Source of the DNA: an uncultured Christensenella sp.
Lineage (GTDB): Bacteria > Bacillota > Clostridia > Christensenellales > UBA1242
DNA: 64,000 nucleotides
Assembly: GCA_949292875.1 (NCBI GenBank)
Contig: CASFBJ010000016.1
Span: forward strand, 1 to 64,000
Reading direction: 5' to 3'
Translations under genes and position numbers: made by a program
Part shown: positions 26,997-35,358 of the stretch, piece by piece
Numbering within the stretch: the stretch's first letter is position 1
How the letters are laid out: every line of letters starts with the position of its first letter
The notes under the pieces: generated by a model
Seen by the model: only the letters and a program-made list of their open reading frames with translations
Told to the model about the DNA's origin: nothing
The model's database searches: none

Positions 26997-27593
26997 TTAT
27001 TTTTGTCTTTCATCAGTTGCTATTTTTGCTTTTTTACCTCTATAAAATAGTTCACCATCTCTTATTTCAAAATTTGTAACAACTTTTTCAGGTTTGTCGT
27101 CTTCTTTTTTACTCTTTGTATCACTATTTGTTCCAACATATGCAGGGCTATCTTCAGTACTTGAATATTTATTACTTTCTTCTTTTTTTACACCAAATCC
27201 ATCAAAATCTTTTTTTTCATTTTCTTTGTTAAATTCTACTTTATTTGGATTTTCTCGCTCTACTCGTTTTTCTTGTACTATTTCTGGCTCTACACCCTTA
27301 CTCAAATCACTGTCTTGCTTTTTGCTTCTACCTTTAAAAAGTATTTTAGACTTTTTTTTGCCTGCTAATCTTGCTATCTCTACAGCACCTATAGCAACTC
27401 CACTACAAACAAGTGCAGATATACCAAAGGTAGCAGTATAAGCAAGCGCAGTAGCACCACCAAGATAACTATTTGCTAAAACTAATACTAGTGGACTTGC
27501 AACGCCTGTAAGCACTGCAGCAAAAGCAACTGCTGAAACAACAGCAATAGTCAAAGCTTTCCAATGTCTTTTTGCAGATTTTTTAACACTCAT
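26997..27593 (-). CDS. Hypothetical two-TM protein with charged tail
   Basis: A 198-aa protein with two Ala/Val/Gly-rich membrane segments near the N-terminus (about 13-35 and 38-68). A long, highly charged and probably disordered tail (Lys/Glu/Asp/Ser) follows and ends in a short beta-like stretch, NFEIRDGELFYRGKKA. No family is recognised. The frame extends upstream, but the ATG at 27593 has a perfect AAGGAGG at good spacing. A fully consensus sigma-A promoter drives it, so it should be well expressed in growing cells. Confidence 0.65.
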   Translation of the reverse strand: MSVKKSAKRHWKALTIAVVSAVAFAAVLTGVASPLVLVLANSYLGGATALAYTATFGISALVCSGVAIGAVEIARLAGKKKSKILFKGRSKKQDSDLSKGVEPEIVQEKRVERENPNKVEFNKENEKKDFDGFGVKKEESNKYSSTEDSPAYVGTNSDTKSKKEDDKPEKVVTNFEIRDGELFYRGKKAKIATDERQK

Positions 27594-27632
27594 AAGTATA
27601 CCTCCTTGTATACATTTATCATTGTTACACAT

Positions 27633-27661
27633 ATTATAGCATTAAAACATATATATGTCAA
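27633..27661 (-). promoter_or_regulatory. Consensus sigma-A promoter
   Basis: Minus strand: TTGACA (27656-27661), 17-base spacer, TATAAT (27633-27638). Both hexamers match the consensus exactly; the ATG of the 198-aa gene is 39 bases downstream. Confidence 0.85.
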
Positions 27662-27771
27662 TACCATTGATTTAAAAATGATTTTATTCTCTCTATCATG
27701 CAATCAAACTAGATTTGATATACACTTATTAATTGAATTACAAGTATAGATACAAATCTATTATATGGAAT

Positions 27772-29757
27772 TTAACAAACAATAATTACTGGTTTTCTAT
27801 TTACTTTCTTTACAAAATAATTAGTTAAGTTTTTTCTAACAAAAGCTCTTATCTCGTTTCTATCCATACTCTTTATGCTACTATTTTGCAATGACTCAAA
27901 AACGAACTTTCTCGCTTCACCTATTACTTCACTTTGTTCATCATTGTATATGAAACCCCTTGTTAGCAAATCTGGCATTCTGTATTGTTTCTTGCTATTA
28001 TCGTCTATATGCAAAACTGCAACACATACTCCGTCTACTTCAAGTTGCTTTCTGTCTCTTATAACTGCACTTTCTTTATCTCCTACTCCGTACCCGTCTA
28101 TAAGTCTACTGCCACTAGTTATATCTTTTGCTTGAGTCATAGCATTGTGCGAAAACTCTACTACATTTCCTAAATCGGCAATAAAGACATTTCTTTCTTC
28201 CATACCCATACTAACTGCCAAATCTTTATGCAATTTTAAGTGCCTATATTCACCATGAATAGGTATGAAAAACTTAGGTTTTACTAGATTGTGCATTATG
28301 CGAAGTTCATCTTGACAAGCATGCCCAGAAACATGAACATCTGCAAGTTCATGATATATGACTACACAACCTTTTTTGTATAGATTATTTATAACATTAT
28401 ATACACTCTTTTCATTTCCAGGTATAGGGCTTGCAGATATTATTACACAATCTTCACTTGTTAGTTTTACCTTAGAAAAATCGTCATTTGCCATTCTAGA
28501 AAGCGCACTCATAGGCTCTCCCTGACTACCTGTACTAACTATAAGTAGTTCACTATTTTTGTACTTGCTAATGCTATCTACATCTATAATAATGTTCTTA
28601 TTAAATGTCATTTCCCCTATTTTTAGCGCAGTTTCTGCTACATTTATCATACTTCTTCCGCTAAAAACTATTTTTCTTCCATATTTTTCCGCAAGGTCCA
28701 TTATTTGTTGTAGTCTATGCACATTTGATGCAAAAGTTGCAACTATTAATCTCTTTTCTTTATACGCTTCAAAAAGTTTGTCTAGCGTTTCGCCTACGCT
28801 TCTTTCACTCATACTATATCCTTTACGCTCTACATTTGTAGATTCACAAAGCATTAGTTGTACACCTTTCTTACCTATCTCTGCAAGTCTTGTAAGGTCT
28901 GTAGTTTCGCCCTTTATAGGACTAAAATCTATTTTAAAATCGCCAGTGTGTACAACCATTCCTACAGGTGTAGACACAGCAACCGCAAAAGCACCAGATA
29001 TACTATGATTTACATTTATAAACTCTATTTCAAAACAACCTAACTTTATCTTTTGCCCAGCCTTAACAATCTTTGAGCCATACTTAACTTTCTTATGCTC
29101 TTTCATTTTGTTTTCAACTAGTGCTATAGTAAGTTTGCTACCATATATGCTAGTCGGTATCTCATTAAGGACATATGGCAAACCGCCTATATGGTCTTCA
29201 TGCCCGTGTGTAAGTACTATTCCCCTTACCTTTTCTCTATTCGCTACAAGATATGTTATGTCTGGTACTACTATGTCTATACCTGGCATTTCATCATCTG
29301 GAAATGTAAGTCCACTATCTATAACTATAATATCATCTTCATACTCTAAAGCATACATATTTTTTCCAATCTCACCTACTCCGCCTAAAAACACTACCTT
29401 TAATTTTTTGTTTTTATTTGTTGTATTTTTTAACTTAGTAAGTTTGTCCATGTGTGTAGTAAGCGTGTACTCTACTACTGCCTTCTTATGCTCATTATTT
29501 GCATTTGTATTTGTATTTGTTTGCTCGTTTTGCTTCTCCTGCACATTTTCTTTTAAAACCTTATTTTGCTTTGCTTGTTTATTAAAAAATCTTTTTCCTT
29601 TATTATTTTCTCCATTTTTGTTATTTGAAAAAGATTTTGATTTTGCATCAATGCCTACTTTATTATCAATGCTTCCATTTTCATTGTTTTTTGCTTTATT
29701 ACTAGTTTCTAAACTAGAAACTTGTTCATTATTTAAAATATTTCTATTGTCTTCCAT
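27772..29757 (-). CDS. rnj: Ribonuclease J with long N-terminal tail
   Basis: Metallo-beta-lactamase/beta-CASP ribonuclease with 5'-3' exonuclease and endonuclease activity in mRNA decay. The core starts near residue 117 (KLKVVFLGGVGEIGKNM). It holds the metal motif THGHEDHIGG, the later ligands in HTGDFK and HVSGHA, the beta-CASP motifs, and a C-terminal domain ending in NRKPVIIV. The roughly 115 residues before the core are Asn/Lys/Glu-rich, low-complexity and absent from typical RNase J (about 555 aa); they are likely disordered. The start codon sits after an AAGGAG site. Whether the paralogue RNase J2 exists lies outside this view. Confidence 0.9.
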   Translation of the reverse strand: MEDNRNILNNEQVSSLETSNKAKNNENGSIDNKVGIDAKSKSFSNNKNGENNKGKRFFNKQAKQNKVLKENVQEKQNEQTNTNTNANNEHKKAVVEYTLTTHMDKLTKLKNTTNKNKKLKVVFLGGVGEIGKNMYALEYEDDIIVIDSGLTFPDDEMPGIDIVVPDITYLVANREKVRGIVLTHGHEDHIGGLPYVLNEIPTSIYGSKLTIALVENKMKEHKKVKYGSKIVKAGQKIKLGCFEIEFINVNHSISGAFAVAVSTPVGMVVHTGDFKIDFSPIKGETTDLTRLAEIGKKGVQLMLCESTNVERKGYSMSERSVGETLDKLFEAYKEKRLIVATFASNVHRLQQIMDLAEKYGRKIVFSGRSMINVAETALKIGEMTFNKNIIIDVDSISKYKNSELLIVSTGSQGEPMSALSRMANDDFSKVKLTSEDCVIISASPIPGNEKSVYNVINNLYKKGCVVIYHELADVHVSGHACQDELRIMHNLVKPKFFIPIHGEYRHLKLHKDLAVSMGMEERNVFIADLGNVVEFSHNAMTQAKDITSGSRLIDGYGVGDKESAVIRDRKQLEVDGVCVAVLHIDDNSKKQYRMPDLLTRGFIYNDEQSEVIGEARKFVFESLQNSSIKSMDRNEIRAFVRKNLTNYFVKKVNRKPVIIVC

Positions 29758-29848
29758 TATTTTCTCCTTTTATTATTTATTTTTGTTTCATATTTCAAAA
29801 AGCACTATACCTACAAACTAAACTATACTAAAAAATAGAATAACAAAA

Positions 29849-29880
29849 ATTATACGCTTTAGCGTAGTTGTCTTTACAAC
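29849..29880 (-). promoter_or_regulatory. Possible rnj promoter with two small palindromes
   Basis: Minus strand TATAAT (29849-29854) is preceded by two adjacent inverted repeats, TACGC-TTTA-GCGTA (29853-29866) and GTTGT-CTTT-ACAAC (29867-29880). The second carries a weak -35-like TTGTAA at a 19-base spacing. They may be operators or the hairpins of a short leader RNA; the promoter call is tentative. Confidence 0.35.
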
Positions 29881-30328
29881 TTGTAATAATATAATTATTG
29901 CTTAAATATTTAAGAAAGAAATTTTGTATATTTTTTATAATTAAAAAAAGTAATAGCACTTTTAAAATTTTTCGTTAATATGATTATGCACTATCACTAA
30001 AAAAAAATCAAGTCTTTTTATTTTATTTGTTTCATTTATTTTTTTATTTTATATTTCGCTTTTTTACTACAGAATAAAATAGTAGAGAAAATTTTTGAAA
30101 AAATATTTTGATATCTATAGATAATAAATAGATATATATTAAATTTATCTTATATTTTAGATTACCTTATACATGCACTTTTATCTTATATCTATTAATA
30201 AATAGAAATACGATTTAGACATTGAATATTAGAATATTAAATTTAAAACATATTTATTAAACACATATTACTGATTTTAATATATTCTCTAAAATAATGA
30301 AAAAATTTTTATTTTATAAATATACATT
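29881..30328. other. AT-rich region without recognisable genes
   Basis: About 450 bases between the rnj promoter and the next terminator. Neither strand shows a coding-like frame with a ribosome site. It holds homopolymer-rich AT sequence only. Confidence 0.4.
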
Positions 30329-30380
30329 AAAAAAACACTCAAACGCAGGAGTTTAGTTCTCTAAATGACTGCCTTTGAGC
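30329..30380 (-). terminator. Bulged long-stem terminator of the Cys-rich gene
   Basis: On the minus strand a three-part stem forms: CTCAAA/TTTGAG, GCAG/CTGC and TTTAG/CTAAA, separated by one small symmetric mismatch and one internal loop, then a GTTTTTTTAA tract. It lies 70-120 bases beyond the Cys-rich protein stop. The compound stem is more elaborate than the other terminators in the window. Confidence 0.65.
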
Positions 30381-30448
30381 ATTTTCAGTAAACGCAGTAA
30401 GAAAATATTTTTACATATTTTCGTTCGCGCCGCTTTTTAAAGCCGATT

Positions 30449-30691
30449 TTACATACAGCATGATAATAATAAGTATAACACTATTATATTGCACCAATCT
30501 ATATCACAACCACAGCAACAAGTAAGTAATAATAAGATTAGTATTATAGAACAGCAATCAAATCCACAGCCTTTATCACAACAATCGTTACAATCATTGC
30601 AATCACAGCCACATTGCTTTCTGTTTCCAAAAAGTTTTCCACCAAAGCCACGGTTACAGCCACAGCCACAGTTTCCAAATAATCCGTTCAT
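30449..30691 (-). CDS. Cysteine-rich micro-protein with hydrophobic tail
   Basis: An 80-aa protein in which about a quarter of the residues are Cys. The N-terminal part is Gly/Cys/Asn-rich (NCGCGCNRGFGGKLFG, CGCDCNDCNDCCDKGCG). Two Leu/Ile/Cys-rich segments follow (CCSIILILLLLTCCCGC and CNIIVLYLLLSCC). It resembles the small 'high-cysteine' proteins annotated in Clostridia, whose function is not known to me. Of two nearby ATG codons, the one at 30691 has AGGAGG at workable spacing. Cys pairing or metal binding at the membrane or spore surface is inference. A second small hydrophobic Cys-containing gene lies at 49.8 kb. Confidence 0.65.
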   Translation of the reverse strand: MNGLFGNCGCGCNRGFGGKLFGNRKQCGCDCNDCNDCCDKGCGFDCCSIILILLLLTCCCGCDIDWCNIIVLYLLLSCCM

Positions 30692-30736
30692 TTGCATTCC
30701 TCCTGTATTTTTCCTGCGTATGCGCTTATTTTGTTT

Positions 30737-30853
30737 TTATGTATATCTAGCGCTTTCATCTTTTGTACGACTTCTTCCTTTTGTACTTTTCATTCTTTTG
30801 CGTCTTAAAATCTTATGTATTTTACAAATATTTTTTTCTTTCGTATATTTCAT
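30737..30853 (-). CDS. Possible 38-aa very basic peptide
   Basis: A short minus-strand frame, ATG at 30853 to TAA at 30737, encodes a peptide with about 15 Lys/Arg residues (RRKRMKSTKGRSRTKDE in the middle). It lies 45 bases upstream of the Cys-rich gene on the same strand. The ribosome site is weak (GAGCA). It could be a nucleic-acid-binding micro-protein or a leader peptide, or a chance frame. Confidence 0.3.
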   Translation of the reverse strand: MKYTKEKNICKIHKILRRKRMKSTKGRSRTKDESARYT

Positions 30854-31009
30854 TATATATTGCTCATACTACAAATGTGCATATTAAAATATATATTTCT
30901 TATTTTAATATCTCATCAACCTTTTTTCATAATCATATATGCTTAATATTTATAGAATGCAATACAAAAAATGCAAAATATTTCTTTTTTAAAAAACTTG
31001 CATTTTTAT

Positions 31010-31038
31010 TTGACATATATCTGCTTTTTTCGTAGAAT
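31010..31038 (+). promoter_or_regulatory. Sigma-A promoter of the TasA/camelysin-like gene
   Basis: TTGACA (31010-31015), 17-base spacer, TAGAAT (31033-31038), about 62 bases before the ATG. Confidence 0.75.
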
Positions 31039-31100
31039 ACAAGCGTAGATGATTATTAATCTATACTTTTTGTTTCTAAAAAAAATATAAGGAGAAAAAA

Positions 31101-31826
31101 ATGTTAAAGAAAACAAAAACAAACAAGAAAACGATTGCTATTGTTGTGCTTGCTGTCCTACTAGTAGCATTACTAGCATTCAATGTAACTTATGCATACT
31201 TTACTGATAAAGATAGTGGCTCAGGTACACTTAACTTCGGTATAGTAGACTTCACATTAGAAGATTTTGGTACTACAATTGCTCACACTTCTAATGGTAC
31301 ACATTTGACAACTTATGTTATGCCTGGAGATAAAGTAACACTAGCTGGAACTATAACAGTTTCATCTGCTGAAAACGCAGATGATATTTGGTTTAAAGTA
31401 GATGTTCCTGCAGACCAAATCAAAATACAATATGATGGTACTGATTTAGTATTTGATGGTACAGTAACTAATGCTACTACTGGACACCAATATCAAACAG
31501 GTGATGAAGCAACTATGAAAAATGCAGTTACTACTGCTGTACAAACTGCCATAATCAATGCTTTCAAAGGCTTATCTGAAGCAAATGCTGTTTGGAAACT
31601 TGCTGATAATGGTATATCTGCAAATAAAGTTCCTAAAAGTTCATCATTAAACTTAAATACTATTAGTTTCACTTTAGATGCTACTCAGTTTGGAAACTTA
31701 TTCCAAGATACAACAATACTATTTGGTATAGAATTCCAAGCAATTCAAGCAACTAATGTTGCTGATAACGCTGCTGCTGAAACTTTGTGGCCAACAATAA
31801 ACTTTGATACAGGTTTAACTGCTTAA
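31101..31826 (+). CDS. TasA/camelysin-like secreted protein with SipW-type signal
   Basis: A 241-aa exported protein. The N-terminus has Lys-rich residues, a hydrophobic core (IVVLAVLLVALLAF) and a cleavage region NVTYA-YFTDKDSGSG typical of SipW-dependent signal peptides. The mature part is a Thr/Ala/Asp-rich beta domain (YVMPGDKVTLAGTITVSS, then DIWFKVDVPAD), like the TasA/CalY group that forms matrix fibres in Bacillus. It lacks Cys. No sipW signal peptidase is adjacent, so processing must rely on one elsewhere. The GGAGAAAAAA site, strong promoter and strong terminator suggest high expression. Fibre formation is inference. Confidence 0.75.
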   Translation: MLKKTKTNKKTIAIVVLAVLLVALLAFNVTYAYFTDKDSGSGTLNFGIVDFTLEDFGTTIAHTSNGTHLTTYVMPGDKVTLAGTITVSSAENADDIWFKVDVPADQIKIQYDGTDLVFDGTVTNATTGHQYQTGDEATMKNAVTTAVQTAIINAFKGLSEANAVWKLADNGISANKVPKSSSLNLNTISFTLDATQFGNLFQDTTILFGIEFQAIQATNVADNAAAETLWPTINFDTGLTA

Positions 31827-31862
31827 TCAAAAACATATACATATAGTAGGAAATGTATATAG

Positions 31863-31890
31863 AAAATGCGACTTTTGGTCGCATTTTTTT
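31863..31890 (+). terminator. Intrinsic terminator
   Basis: TGCGAC-TTTTG-GTCGCA stem followed by seven T residues, about 40 bases after the TasA-like stop codon. Confidence 0.9.
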
Positions 31891-32190
31891 AATTATATTT
31901 TTTGTTTTTTATTCTAATCGTTTAGCTTACTTGCTTGTATTCCTATCATAACAAAAGCACATATTTTTCATATTTTACTTTGTTTGCAATATTCATTATT
32001 TTGCTTTCGCATTATCTACAAAGAAGTATATCATTTTAGCATTTTTACTATACATGTAATGCATTTTAATTAAAGTAAATATTTTTTACTTAATTATATT
32101 TAAGTTAAACAATTTGTAGTTATAATAGATTAATATAACACAAGAATATTAGATATTACATTTGCAATTTATCATATATAAAATAAAGCA
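31891..32190. other. Intergenic region, nothing recognised
   Basis: Three hundred bases of AT-rich DNA between the terminator of the TasA-like gene and the promoter of the PH-like gene. No frame, repeat or RNA fold stood out. Confidence 0.4.
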
Positions 32191-32219
32191 TTGACAAAAA
32201 CGCACTTATAAAGTAAAAT
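32191..32219 (+). promoter_or_regulatory. Sigma-A promoter of the PH-like gene
   Basis: TTGACA (32191-32196), 17-base spacer, TAAAAT (32214-32219); the ATG follows 26 bases later. Confidence 0.7.
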
Positions 32220-32245
32220 GAGAAAAAATGTATAAGGTGGTATAT

Positions 32246-32626
32246 ATGAAGATAGCTGAAGCGGAAAAAGATGCTAAACTTTTATGGAAAGACAAAAAGC
32301 GAATATTTGGTATGCCTATATCTTTTACGACATATGGCATATATGAAAAGGAAAACGAATGGACAAAACTTTTTGTACAAACTGGTTGGTTAGATACGAA
32401 AGTAGAAGAACTGCACATATATAGAATAGATGACATTTCACTAAATCAAACATTAGGTGATAAAATGTATGGTGTAGGTTCTATAAAGATATATTGTCAA
32501 GATGCTTCTAATAACGAAGTAACGCTTAAGTGCATAAAAGAGCCATATAAAGTTAGAGCGCTTTTAAATGACTTAATAGAAAGAGAGAGAACAAAGAGAA
32601 AAACTGTATATGGAGAATTTCAATAA
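32246..32626 (+). CDS. Bacterial PH-domain-like (YdbS/bPH2-type) protein
   Basis: A 126-aa soluble protein made of one beta-rich domain. The pattern FTTYGIYEKENEWTKLFVQTG ... HIYRIDDISLNQTLGDKMYG-VGSIKIYC ... KEPYKVRALLNDLIE matches bacterial PH-like domains. There the R-x-x-DI and G-x-G-x-I strands precede a final helix that carries VR-x-L. Most relatives have N-terminal membrane segments; this one has none. Start at the ATG 32246, preceded by AAGGTGG. Monocistronic. The ligand or partner is unknown. Confidence 0.65.
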   Translation: MKIAEAEKDAKLLWKDKKRIFGMPISFTTYGIYEKENEWTKLFVQTGWLDTKVEELHIYRIDDISLNQTLGDKMYGVGSIKIYCQDASNNEVTLKCIKEPYKVRALLNDLIERERTKRKTVYGEFQ

Positions 32627-32673
32627 TTGTATATAGTATTATATAGGTAAATGTTTACTTTTATATAGATGAC

Positions 32674-32707
32674 AAAAGGACTTATTTTTTACATAAGTCC
32701 TTTTTTT
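32674..32707 (+). terminator. Intrinsic terminator
   Basis: AAAAGGACTTAT/ATAAGTCCTTTT stem with a long T-run, 48 bases after the PH-like gene. Confidence 0.85.
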
Positions 32708-32805
32708 AACAAATAAAGTTAAATATTTTTGTATATTTTATTATTATTAAAATACAATCAAAACAAAATAATCTTATATCAACTTATGAGATGTGATAAA
32801 GTAAA

Positions 32806-33723
32806 CTAATAAACATCTTGTGCATTTTCACTTAATTCTTGCAAGATAGCATTATTGTTTTTCCAATTTTCCTTTACTTTCACAAAAAGTTCAAGATAAA
32901 CTTGCTTACCTAGCATTTTTTCTATATCTAAACGAGAAAGTTGACCTATCTTTTTAAGCATTTGTCCTTTTTTACCTATTATAATGGACTTATGAGATTG
33001 CTTTTCGCAAATAATATCGGCATAAACTTTTGCAAGAGTAGAATATTCTTCAAACTTTATAATGCTTACCGCCACCCCATGCGGTACTTCATTATCTAGA
33101 GCATAGAGCATTTTTTCTCTTATTATTTCGCCACAAATAAACTTAGTAGACTTTGTAGTGTACACTTCTCTATCAAAAAGCAAATCATTTTCATCAACTT
33201 GCGGTAAGTATTTTTTAATCATTGATAAAAGTACATCTAAGTTTCTATTTTTATGGCTTGATATAGGTAATATCTCTTTTAGAAATGTTAGTTCGTTTAA
33301 CTTTTGCAAATGCGGATACAATTTTTCAAAAGTAGTTAAGTCTGTTTTAGTTACGAGTAAGATAACATTTTCATATTTTTTAAAGCTTTGTATAAAAGTA
33401 AGCGTTTTGTCATCTATGCCTTTGCTACCGTCTACAAGAAGTAATACAAGGTCTACATCAATACTTGCAAGTGCTACATTTTTGTTCATTATATCGCCTA
33501 GTTTGCTATCGCTATGATGAATGCCTGGGGTATCTACAAAAACTATTTGACTATCTTCATCATTATATATGCCTACTATATTATCTCTTGTAGTTTGTGG
33601 CTTAGGGGACACTATGCTTACTTTTTCTTTTATAAGTGCATTTATAAGCGAACTTTTACCAGCGTTTGCCTTACCTACAACGCACACAGTGCCTAAATAG
33701 TATTTTTTATCCTTTTTATCCAT
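32806..33723 (-). CDS. era: GTPase Era
   Basis: GTPase that binds 16S rRNA during small-subunit assembly. The 305-aa product has G1 GKANAGKSS, switch I SPKPQTTRDN, G3 DTPG and a C-terminal KH domain with IIGKKGQMLKKIG. The G4 motif reads TKTD in place of the usual NKxD, a change at a guanine-contacting residue. It is last in a yqfC-yqfD-ybeY-era run; the gene before it ends ten bases upstream. Confidence 0.95.
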   Translation of the reverse strand: MDKKDKKYYLGTVCVVGKANAGKSSLINALIKEKVSIVSPKPQTTRDNIVGIYNDEDSQIVFVDTPGIHHSDSKLGDIMNKNVALASIDVDLVLLLVDGSKGIDDKTLTFIQSFKKYENVILLVTKTDLTTFEKLYPHLQKLNELTFLKEILPISSHKNRNLDVLLSMIKKYLPQVDENDLLFDREVYTTKSTKFICGEIIREKMLYALDNEVPHGVAVSIIKFEEYSTLAKVYADIICEKQSHKSIIIGKKGQMLKKIGQLSRLDIEKMLGKQVYLELFVKVKENWKNNNAILQELSENAQDVY

Positions 33724-33733
33724 AACTCACCTT

Positions 33734-34231
33734 TTAGTATTTTTCTTTTATTTCTTCTACTCTATCTAGTACATTTTCTTCTATTTCACGCATAACTTTT
33801 TTTTCTTCATCTTGCATATGGTCGTAACCTAAAAGGTGAAGAAGTCCATGCAAAAAAAGGTACGCATATTCTCTTTCTTGACTATGTCCATATTCTAGTG
33901 CTTGTTCTTTTGCTATATCATCGCATATAACTATGTCGCCTAGTGATAGTTCGCCAGTTTGCATATCTATATCAAATGGATACAAATCGGGGTTTACTAT
34001 ATCGCCAGCTTTTAGATTAAGTAAAGGAAAAGAAAGTACATCTGTAGGTTTGTCTACATTTCTCATAGACGCATTTAGAGAATGTATGTATTCTTTACTT
34101 ACAAAATCTAGTGAGCAAGTTAGTTTATCATAAGTTTGATTAGTTACTATCATGCAGTTTTGAAAAACCTTTTCAAGTAATGAAACTAAGTTTTTGTCAA
34201 GTTCTTTATTATCGTTTAAATATTCTATCAT
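33734..34231 (-). CDS. ybeY: rRNA maturation endonuclease YbeY
   Basis: Zinc-dependent RNase in 16S rRNA 3'-end processing. The 165-aa product carries the HGLLHLLGYDH motif (His-x3-His-x5-His) near residue 128 and the usual upstream segments TDVLSFP and GDIVIC. Its start overlaps the end of yqfD by four bases, so translation is coupled. The phoH gene that often sits between yqfD and ybeY is absent. Confidence 0.95.
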   Translation of the reverse strand: MIEYLNDNKELDKNLVSLLEKVFQNCMIVTNQTYDKLTCSLDFVSKEYIHSLNASMRNVDKPTDVLSFPLLNLKAGDIVNPDLYPFDIDMQTGELSLGDIVICDDIAKEQALEYGHSQEREYAYLFLHGLLHLLGYDHMQDEEKKVMREIEENVLDRVEEIKEKY

Positions 34232-35358
34232 AATTGCTCCTTAGTTGCTATATTTTTTCTTACTTCAAGATATGTAGTTATATGGTACACGCCGTCTATT
34301 TCTATGGTTTGAGTGCTTTGACTAACCACTTCAAAATTTGATTTTATATTTTCATATGCTTTATATAGAGATTCTTTTTCAAGGGCTACTCTATCTCTTT
34401 CATAGTTTGCCTCGCCTATGTCGCCAATCTCATAATATATAGTATCTTGCATAATTATAGGTACTATTCCGTTCATAGTTTGAGTAATAGTTTCCACTTC
34501 ATATGTAGATTGAAGTATACTTTCATCTCCTTGTTGTGAGCATGGCACATTCATTCCTAAAATATTCATTGTCCTTTTTATGTACACATTGCCCGTTCTG
34601 CCTTGAAGTGGTTTATTTGTATCATACACTACTTGACCTTTAATGTAAGTACGAGCATACACTTCGCCTTTAGCCTGCACAGGTATGCTTTTATCTCCGT
34701 CAAGCACATAAGGCGCTATGAGCATTTGACCCTTTTTTACTATATCTCCTACTTTTACAAGCGGTGTACCTTGCTGTACTTTCATCTCAGATATTACACC
34801 TGTGAATTCGGCATATATTGGTGAAAAAAGTGTAGTGTCTGTTTCTTCATCATAATCTTTCTCTTTTATATGTAGTACTAGCGTATTTCCTACAACTAGC
34901 GCACTAGCAAAAGAAATATCGGGAAAATGAGAAAGAATAAGCGGTTCTATATCTTCTACATTTAGTGAAAAAGAAAGACTGCCTATATTATATCCATTTT
35001 CTTTTAGTAAGTCAATTATTTCGCTTTTTTCTACTCTATTTAATCCTTTAATATCATAGACTAAAAGAACATTTGAAAAAATAAGTATGAGCAAAAATGA
35101 AATACATAGCCCAACTATAAGACCTATTCTATTTCTCATAAACTGTAAAAAACTTTCTAATCCTATCGTTTTAGTTTGCATATCATTGCTTTCGTGTTGC
35201 AAAATCTCTTTAACTTGCTGTTCATGCTTTTTATCTACAGAAAAAGAAAGAGAATGCTCGCCTTTCTCTATGTCATAAGTTTGTATGCCTCGACTATGCA
35301 ATGCGTTTAACTTGCGCTCTGCATTTAGTGGCTTAACTGTAAAGCGAATAGTACGCAT
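34228..35358 (-). CDS. yqfD: Sporulation protein YqfD
   Basis: Membrane protein of the YqfD family, needed for spore formation under sigma-E control in Bacillus and Clostridia. The 376-aa product has an N-terminal globular part (1-85), one membrane segment (about 91-112, GLIVGLCISFLLILIFSNVLL), and a long extracytoplasmic region with LKENGYNIGS, KVGDIVKKGQMLIAP and QAKGEVYARTY stretches typical of the family. Its start abuts the yqfC stop at 35358. It should sit in the outer forespore membrane. Confidence 0.9.
   Translation of the reverse strand: MRTIRFTVKPLNAERKLNALHSRGIQTYDIEKGEHSLSFSVDKKHEQQVKEILQHESNDMQTKTIGLESFLQFMRNRIGLIVGLCISFLLILIFSNVLLVYDIKGLNRVEKSEIIDLLKENGYNIGSLSFSLNVEDIEPLILSHFPDISFASALVVGNTLVLHIKEKDYDEETDTTLFSPIYAEFTGVISEMKVQQGTPLVKVGDIVKKGQMLIAPYVLDGDKSIPVQAKGEVYARTYIKGQVVYDTNKPLQGRTGNVYIKRTMNILGMNVPCSQQGDESILQSTYEVETITQTMNGIVPIIMQDTIYYEIGDIGEANYERDRVALEKESLYKAYENIKSNFEVVSQSTQTIEIDGVYHITTYLEVRKNIATKEQL

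Noticed and set aside
29108-29821. A 237-codon plus-strand frame opposite rnj
   Set aside because: It mirrors the RNase J reading frame and the low-complexity tail; no ribosome site and no domain-like pattern.
30489-30887. Plus-strand 132-codon frame rich in Gln, Pro and Phe
   Set aside because: It is the complement of the Cys-rich gene (GC-rich Cys/Gly codons turn into Gln/Pro). The minus frame has AGGAGG and a terminator; this one has neither.
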